A stretch of DNA of 18,210 nucleotides from NCBI GenBank assembly GCA_910580075.1, contig CAJTVR010000092.1:1-18210 (forward strand). Direction: 5' to 3'. Under the pieces are notes generated by a model. It worked only from the letters and a program-made list of their open reading frames with translations. It was not told where the DNA came from and did not search any database. The DNA is from an uncultured Eubacterium sp. Lineage in GTDB: Bacteria; Bacillota; Clostridia; Lachnospirales; Lachnospiraceae. Made by a program: the position numbers and the translations under genes. Below, one piece after another: positions 16,047-18,210 of this stretch (its first letter is position 1; the number at the start of each line of letters is the position of its first letter).

Positions 16047-16952
16047 CTACAGCTTATAAGGCGTGCTCTGATACACATAATAATTCAGCCAGTTGGAAAT
16101 CAAAAGCTGGCCTGTCGATCTCCAGTTTACCACAGGTGCTTTCTTCGGGTCATCATCCGGGAAATAATTCACCGGGAGCTTCGGATTCATTCCTTTTTCC
16201 ACATCCCGCTCATATTCCAGCTTGAGAGTATCCGAATCGTATTCCGGATGACAGGTAATGAAAAACTGTCTGCTGTCTGTACTTTTTGCAATCGCAACGC
16301 CCGCTTCCTCTGATACTGCCATAATCTCCAGCTCCGGCACTGCTTCAATCTGTCCTGGCACAAGCTCAGTCGCCCGGGAATGCGGTGCGTAAAATACGTC
16401 ATCAAAACCGCGGAACAGCGGAGAATTTTTCTTAACGACTGTATGGGAATAAATACCGGAAAGTTTCGGAACATGGTCCCTTTTTTGAATTCCATAATGA
16501 TAATACAGTCCGGCAAAAGAGCCCCAGCAGGAATGCAGTGTACAGTGTACATGCGTTTTCGTCCACTCCATAATCTGCTTTAATTCCTCCCAGTAATCCA
16601 CATCCTCAAACGCTACAAAATCTAACGGCGCTCCGGTAATAATCATGCCGTCATATTTTTTATCTTTAATCTGGTCAAACACTGCATAAAACGTATTTAA
16701 GTGTGTCTGGTCCACATGCGTTGACACATGGCTTGCCATATGCAGAAACTCCACCTCTACCTGCAGAGGCGTATTCGACAGCTTGCGTAAAAACTGTGTC
16801 TCCGTAACGATCTTTGTCGGCATCAGATTCAGCATAAGCACATTCAGCGGGCGGATATCCTGATGCATTGCACGGTACTCCGTCATTACAAATATATTCT
16901 CGTTTTCTAAAATTTCACGCGCCGGAAGCGCATCCTGAATCTTAATCGGCAT
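16047..16952 (-). CDS. metA: Homoserine O-acyltransferase MetA (probable acetyltransferase)
   Basis: A 301-residue MetA/HTS-family enzyme that activates L-homoserine for methionine synthesis by O-acylation. The catalytic residues sit at the E. coli numbers: Cys142 (LHSCWG), His235 and Glu237 (CHPEYD), with Lys47 in LMPTKI. Position 111, the residue reported to set acyl-donor choice in the MetA family (Gly in the E. coli succinyl-CoA enzyme, Glu in the Bacillus cereus acetyl-CoA enzyme), is Asp here (GAPLDFV). An acidic residue suggests acetyl-CoA, but Asp is shorter than Glu. ATG 16952 has AGGAGAG (16961-16967) 8 nt upstream. It is a single-gene unit with a promoter at 17007-17035 and a terminator at 15956-15991. 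No SAM riboswitch or T-box fits in the short leader of about 48 nt. Confidence 0.95.
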   Translation of the reverse strand: MPIKIQDALPAREILENENIFVMTEYRAMHQDIRPLNVLMLNLMPTKIVTETQFLRKLSNTPLQVEVEFLHMASHVSTHVDQTHLNTFYAVFDQIKDKKYDGMIITGAPLDFVAFEDVDYWEELKQIMEWTKTHVHCTLHSCWGSFAGLYYHYGIQKRDHVPKLSGIYSHTVVKKNSPLFRGFDDVFYAPHSRATELVPGQIEAVPELEIMAVSEEAGVAIAKSTDSRQFFITCHPEYDSDTLKLEYERDVEKGMNPKLPVNYFPDDDPKKAPVVNWRSTGQLLISNWLNYYVYQSTPYKL

Positions 16953-16974
16953 AAAACAATCTCTCCTATTCTTT

Positions 16975-16990
16975 CAGGCATTCGTGCCTG
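16975..16990 (-). promoter_or_regulatory. Hairpin in the metA leader
   Basis: CAGGCA-TTCG-TGCCTG, 6 bp with a 4-nt loop, lies between the start of transcription and the metA Shine-Dalgarno, ending about 7 nt before it. On the plus strand it is followed by TTTTT, so it could also stop antisense transcripts. Role unknown. Confidence 0.5.
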
Positions 16991-17006
16991 TTTTTCGTAT
17001 TTCTCT

Positions 17007-17035
17007 ATCTTAGCATACTTTTTATTCAGACTCAA
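17007..17035 (-). promoter_or_regulatory. Promoter of metA
   Basis: Minus-strand TTGAGT (17030-17035), a 17-nt spacer ending in TGC (extended -10), and TAAGAT (17007-17012). Start of transcription is expected near 17000. The 278-nt stretch between metA and tRNA-Gly holds this promoter, the tRNA promoter and no gene. Confidence 0.7.
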
Positions 17036-17174
17036 TCTGCAATTTCGCAAAATTTTACCCAAAAAAGCGGATACCGCATCCCCATTCAGCCTCTGCCAAA
17101 TCAGATGAATCCAGCCTGTGAAATGTTCATTTAACAGCGGCTAACAACAATTTTCTATTTTTGAAAAATTTTAC

Positions 17175-17203
17175 TTGAAATTTCAGACGAAATAGTTTAT
17201 AAT
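17175..17203 (+). promoter_or_regulatory. Promoter of tRNA-Gly(CCC)
   Basis: TTGAAA (17175-17180), a 17-nt spacer and a perfect TATAAT (17198-17203), placing the start about 20 nt before the tRNA. Confidence 0.85.
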
Positions 17204-17230
17204 AATTTCATAAGTGCTGACACAAAATGT

Positions 17231-17301
17231 GCAGGTATCGTATATCGGTAGTACACCAGCTTCCCAAGCTGGTAAGGTGGGTTCGACTCCCATTACCTGC
17301 T
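17231..17301 (+). tRNA. tRNA-Gly (anticodon CCC)
   Basis: A 71-nt cloverleaf. Acceptor stem 17231-17237/17294-17300 (GCAGGTA/TACCTGC), anticodon stem CCAGC/GCTGG around loop TTCCCAA, T-arm GTGGG-TTCGACT-CCCAT, discriminator T. CCA is not encoded. It reads GGG. Its 3' half is very like that of the tRNA-Gly(TCC) at the window edge, suggesting duplication and anticodon change. It stands alone between its own promoter and terminator. Confidence 0.95.
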
Positions 17302-17318
17302 CTGACATGAAACTCAAG

Positions 17319-17359
17319 AAATCCCGCGGGTCCAACCACAAACCCCTGCGGGATTTTCT
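17319..17359 (+). terminator. Terminator of tRNA-Gly(CCC)
   Basis: AAATCCCGC (17319-17327) pairs with GCGGGATTT (17348-17356), extended by GGG/CCC across a bulged T, followed by TTTTCTATT. It begins 17 nt after the tRNA. Confidence 0.85.
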
Positions 17360-17723
17360 ATTGCCTGATCTTCCCATTGGGCCTGACAATTATTGCAAAA
17401 GACCGTGTTGAAAGTAACATCATAAGCTCTGGCATTATTTTATCGAAATTTCCATAATTATTCCTAAGGAAAATATTTTTCACTGCATACCACCCGGAAT
17501 CTGCTTCTTAATATTATAAAATAGACAGTATACTCTGTCGGAAATAAACTGTCGTACGTTCTATTTTACACGCATTACATGAGTTACTTTCTTATTCTGA
17601 GAACTTACACACCAGGTTTTTCCAGACTTTATATTGTAACCAGAAATTGAAATGGAAAAGCGCACCGATACGGAAGATACTTCGTGCAGAATCATGTGAC
17701 TAGAAGTGTATTCAGATGTATAC
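17360..17723. other. Intergenic gap between convergent tRNA units
   Basis: About 360 nt of AT-rich sequence with no convincing gene. A 63-codon minus-strand frame at 17561-17752 starts with TTG inside the tRNA terminator, lacks a ribosome binding site and resembles nothing I know. A small inverted repeat GACAG-TATACT-CTGTC is at 17524-17539. Confidence 0.6.
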
Positions 17724-17725
17724 AC

Positions 17726-17760
17726 AAAAAAATAGAAACCCTTGATTTTCAAGGGTTTCT
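17726..17760 (-). terminator. Terminator of the tRNA cluster
   Basis: AGAAACCCTT (17734-17743) and AAGGGTTTCT (17751-17760) form an 11-bp stem with a 5-nt loop, followed on the minus strand by TATTTTTTT. It begins 2 nt after the tRNA-Lys 3' end. Confidence 0.93.
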
Positions 17761-17762
17761 AA

Positions 17763-17835
17763 TGAGACACGGGGGATTCGAACCCCCGACAACTTGATTA
17801 AAAGTCAAGTGCTCTACCAACTGAGCTAGTATCCC
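17763..17835 (-). tRNA. tRNA-Lys (anticodon TTT)
   Basis: A 73-nt cloverleaf with acceptor GGGATAC/GTGTCTC (two G-U pairs), TAGCTCAG D-arm, anticodon loop CTTTTAA in stem CTTGA/TCAAG, T-arm GGGGG-TTCGAAT-CCCCC and discriminator A. CCA is not encoded. It is the last gene of the cluster. Confidence 0.96.
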
Positions 17836-17852
17836 ATATATGCCATTCGAAA

Positions 17853-17924
17853 CTGGGCTAACCAGATTCGAACTGGTGAATGCAGGAGTCAAAGTCCTGT
17901 GCCTTACCGCTTGGCGATAGCCCA
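17853..17924 (-). tRNA. tRNA-Gln (anticodon TTG)
   Basis: A 72-nt cloverleaf with acceptor TGGGCTA/TAGCCCA, anticodon loop CTTTGAC in stem CAGGA/TCCTG, T-loop TTCGAAT and discriminator G. The U1-A72 pair and GCCAAGCGGTAAGGC D-arm are typical of bacterial tRNA-Gln. CCA is not encoded. Confidence 0.96.
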
Positions 17925-17967
17925 TTAGCTTGTCCTTCTGCGTTTTGGCTGCTTTCCGCAACGCAAG

Positions 17968-18042
17968 GGTGGATACAGGGATTTGAACCCTGGGCCTCCA
18001 GAGCCACAATCTGGCGCGCTAACCAACTGCGCTATACCCACC
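17968..18042 (-). tRNA. tRNA-His (anticodon GTG)
   Basis: A 75-nt cloverleaf that includes the extra 5' G(-1), opposite discriminator C, the histidine identity pair. Acceptor is GTGGGTA/TATCCAC, the anticodon loop is TTGTGGC in stem CCAGA/TCTGG and the T-loop is TTCAAAT. CCA is not encoded. Confidence 0.95.
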
Positions 18043-18050
18043 ATAACAAC

Positions 18051-18124
<74 letters not shown>

Positions 18125-18139
18125 CTGCGTGTTATTTTC

Positions 18140-18156
18140 TGTCATTTGACATGACA
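18140..18156 (-). repeat. Spacer hairpin between tRNA-Gly and tRNA-Arg
   Basis: TGTCAT-TTGAC-ATGACA, 6 bp with a 5-nt loop, directly after the tRNA-Gly 3' end. It has no U-tract, so it is more likely a processing feature of the tRNA precursor than a terminator. Confidence 0.4.
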
Positions 18157-18157
18157 A

Positions 18158-18210
18158 AGCGGGTGATGGGAATCGAACCCACGTATCCAGCTTGGAAGGC
18201 TGGTGTTCTA
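18158..18210 (-). tRNA. tRNA-Gly (anticodon TCC), 5' end beyond the window
   Basis: The 3' 53 nt of a tRNA-Gly: anticodon loop CTTCCAA in stem CCAGC/GCTGG, T-arm GTGGG-TTCGATT-CCCAT, acceptor strand CACCCGC and discriminator T. The D-arm and 5' acceptor strand are cut by the window end. It is the first visible gene of the minus-strand cluster. Confidence 0.93.

Noticed and set aside
16953..17040. SAM riboswitch or T-box in front of metA
   Set aside because: The promoter lies only about 55 nt from the start codon; the leader holds one 6-bp hairpin and none of the conserved elements of either class.
17561..17752. A 63-codon minus-strand open frame after the tRNA cluster
   Set aside because: Its TTG start lies in the terminator loop, it lacks a ribosome binding site, and it resembles no integrase or phage protein I know.

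Overview
The window looks like chromosomal DNA from a low-to-mid GC Gram-positive anaerobe, most likely a Clostridia/Lachnospiraceae member. The signs are strong AAGGAGG-type ribosome binding sites, TTGACA/TATAAT promoters, tRNA genes that do not encode CCA, and gene families typical of that group: DUF6465, DUF975, a clostridial-type aspartokinase and a cytidylate-kinase-like protein. No name was confirmed by a database search; all come from reading the sequence.

Layout, left to right. (1) 158-2069, minus strand: a tandemly duplicated DUF6465-like protein followed by a GH13 alpha-amylase-like protein whose catalytic nucleophile position reads Asn. (2) 2319-4420, plus: a promoter, an ArsB/NhaD-type ion transporter and a cytidylate-kinase-like protein, closed by a 20-bp perfect-stem terminator shared with the converging minus-strand block. 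(3) 11569 down to 4528, minus: a PHP-domain phosphatase, a 1330-residue RND efflux protein with a large coiled-coil insertion, an aspartokinase and a DUF975 membrane protein. (4) 11675-12600, plus: a small ABC/AAA-type ATPase, divergent from the PHP gene, with a 17-bp palindrome on its probable -35 box. (5) 12662-14096, minus: an AT-rich islet with a HigB-like toxin overlapping an antitoxin fused to an ImmA/IrrE metallopeptidase. (6) 14302-15837, plus: a MATE transporter with a long 5' leader that can form mutually exclusive stems. (7) 15956-17035, minus: metA (homoserine O-acyltransferase) with its promoter and terminator. (8) 17175-18210: a solo tRNA-Gly(CCC) unit on the plus strand, then a minus-strand cluster transcribed Gly(TCC, cut by the window edge)-Arg(TCT)-His(GTG)-Gln(TTG)-Lys(TTT) ending in a strong terminator.

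Most genes are housekeeping or transport. Aspartokinase and MetA act on the same aspartate-to-methionine route but lie in separate transcription units. The best candidates for something new are the RND protein with a built-in coiled-coil hairpin and no adaptor gene beside it, the structured MATE leader, the palindrome-controlled ATPase, the HigB/HigA-ImmA module, and the amylase-like protein with an altered active site.
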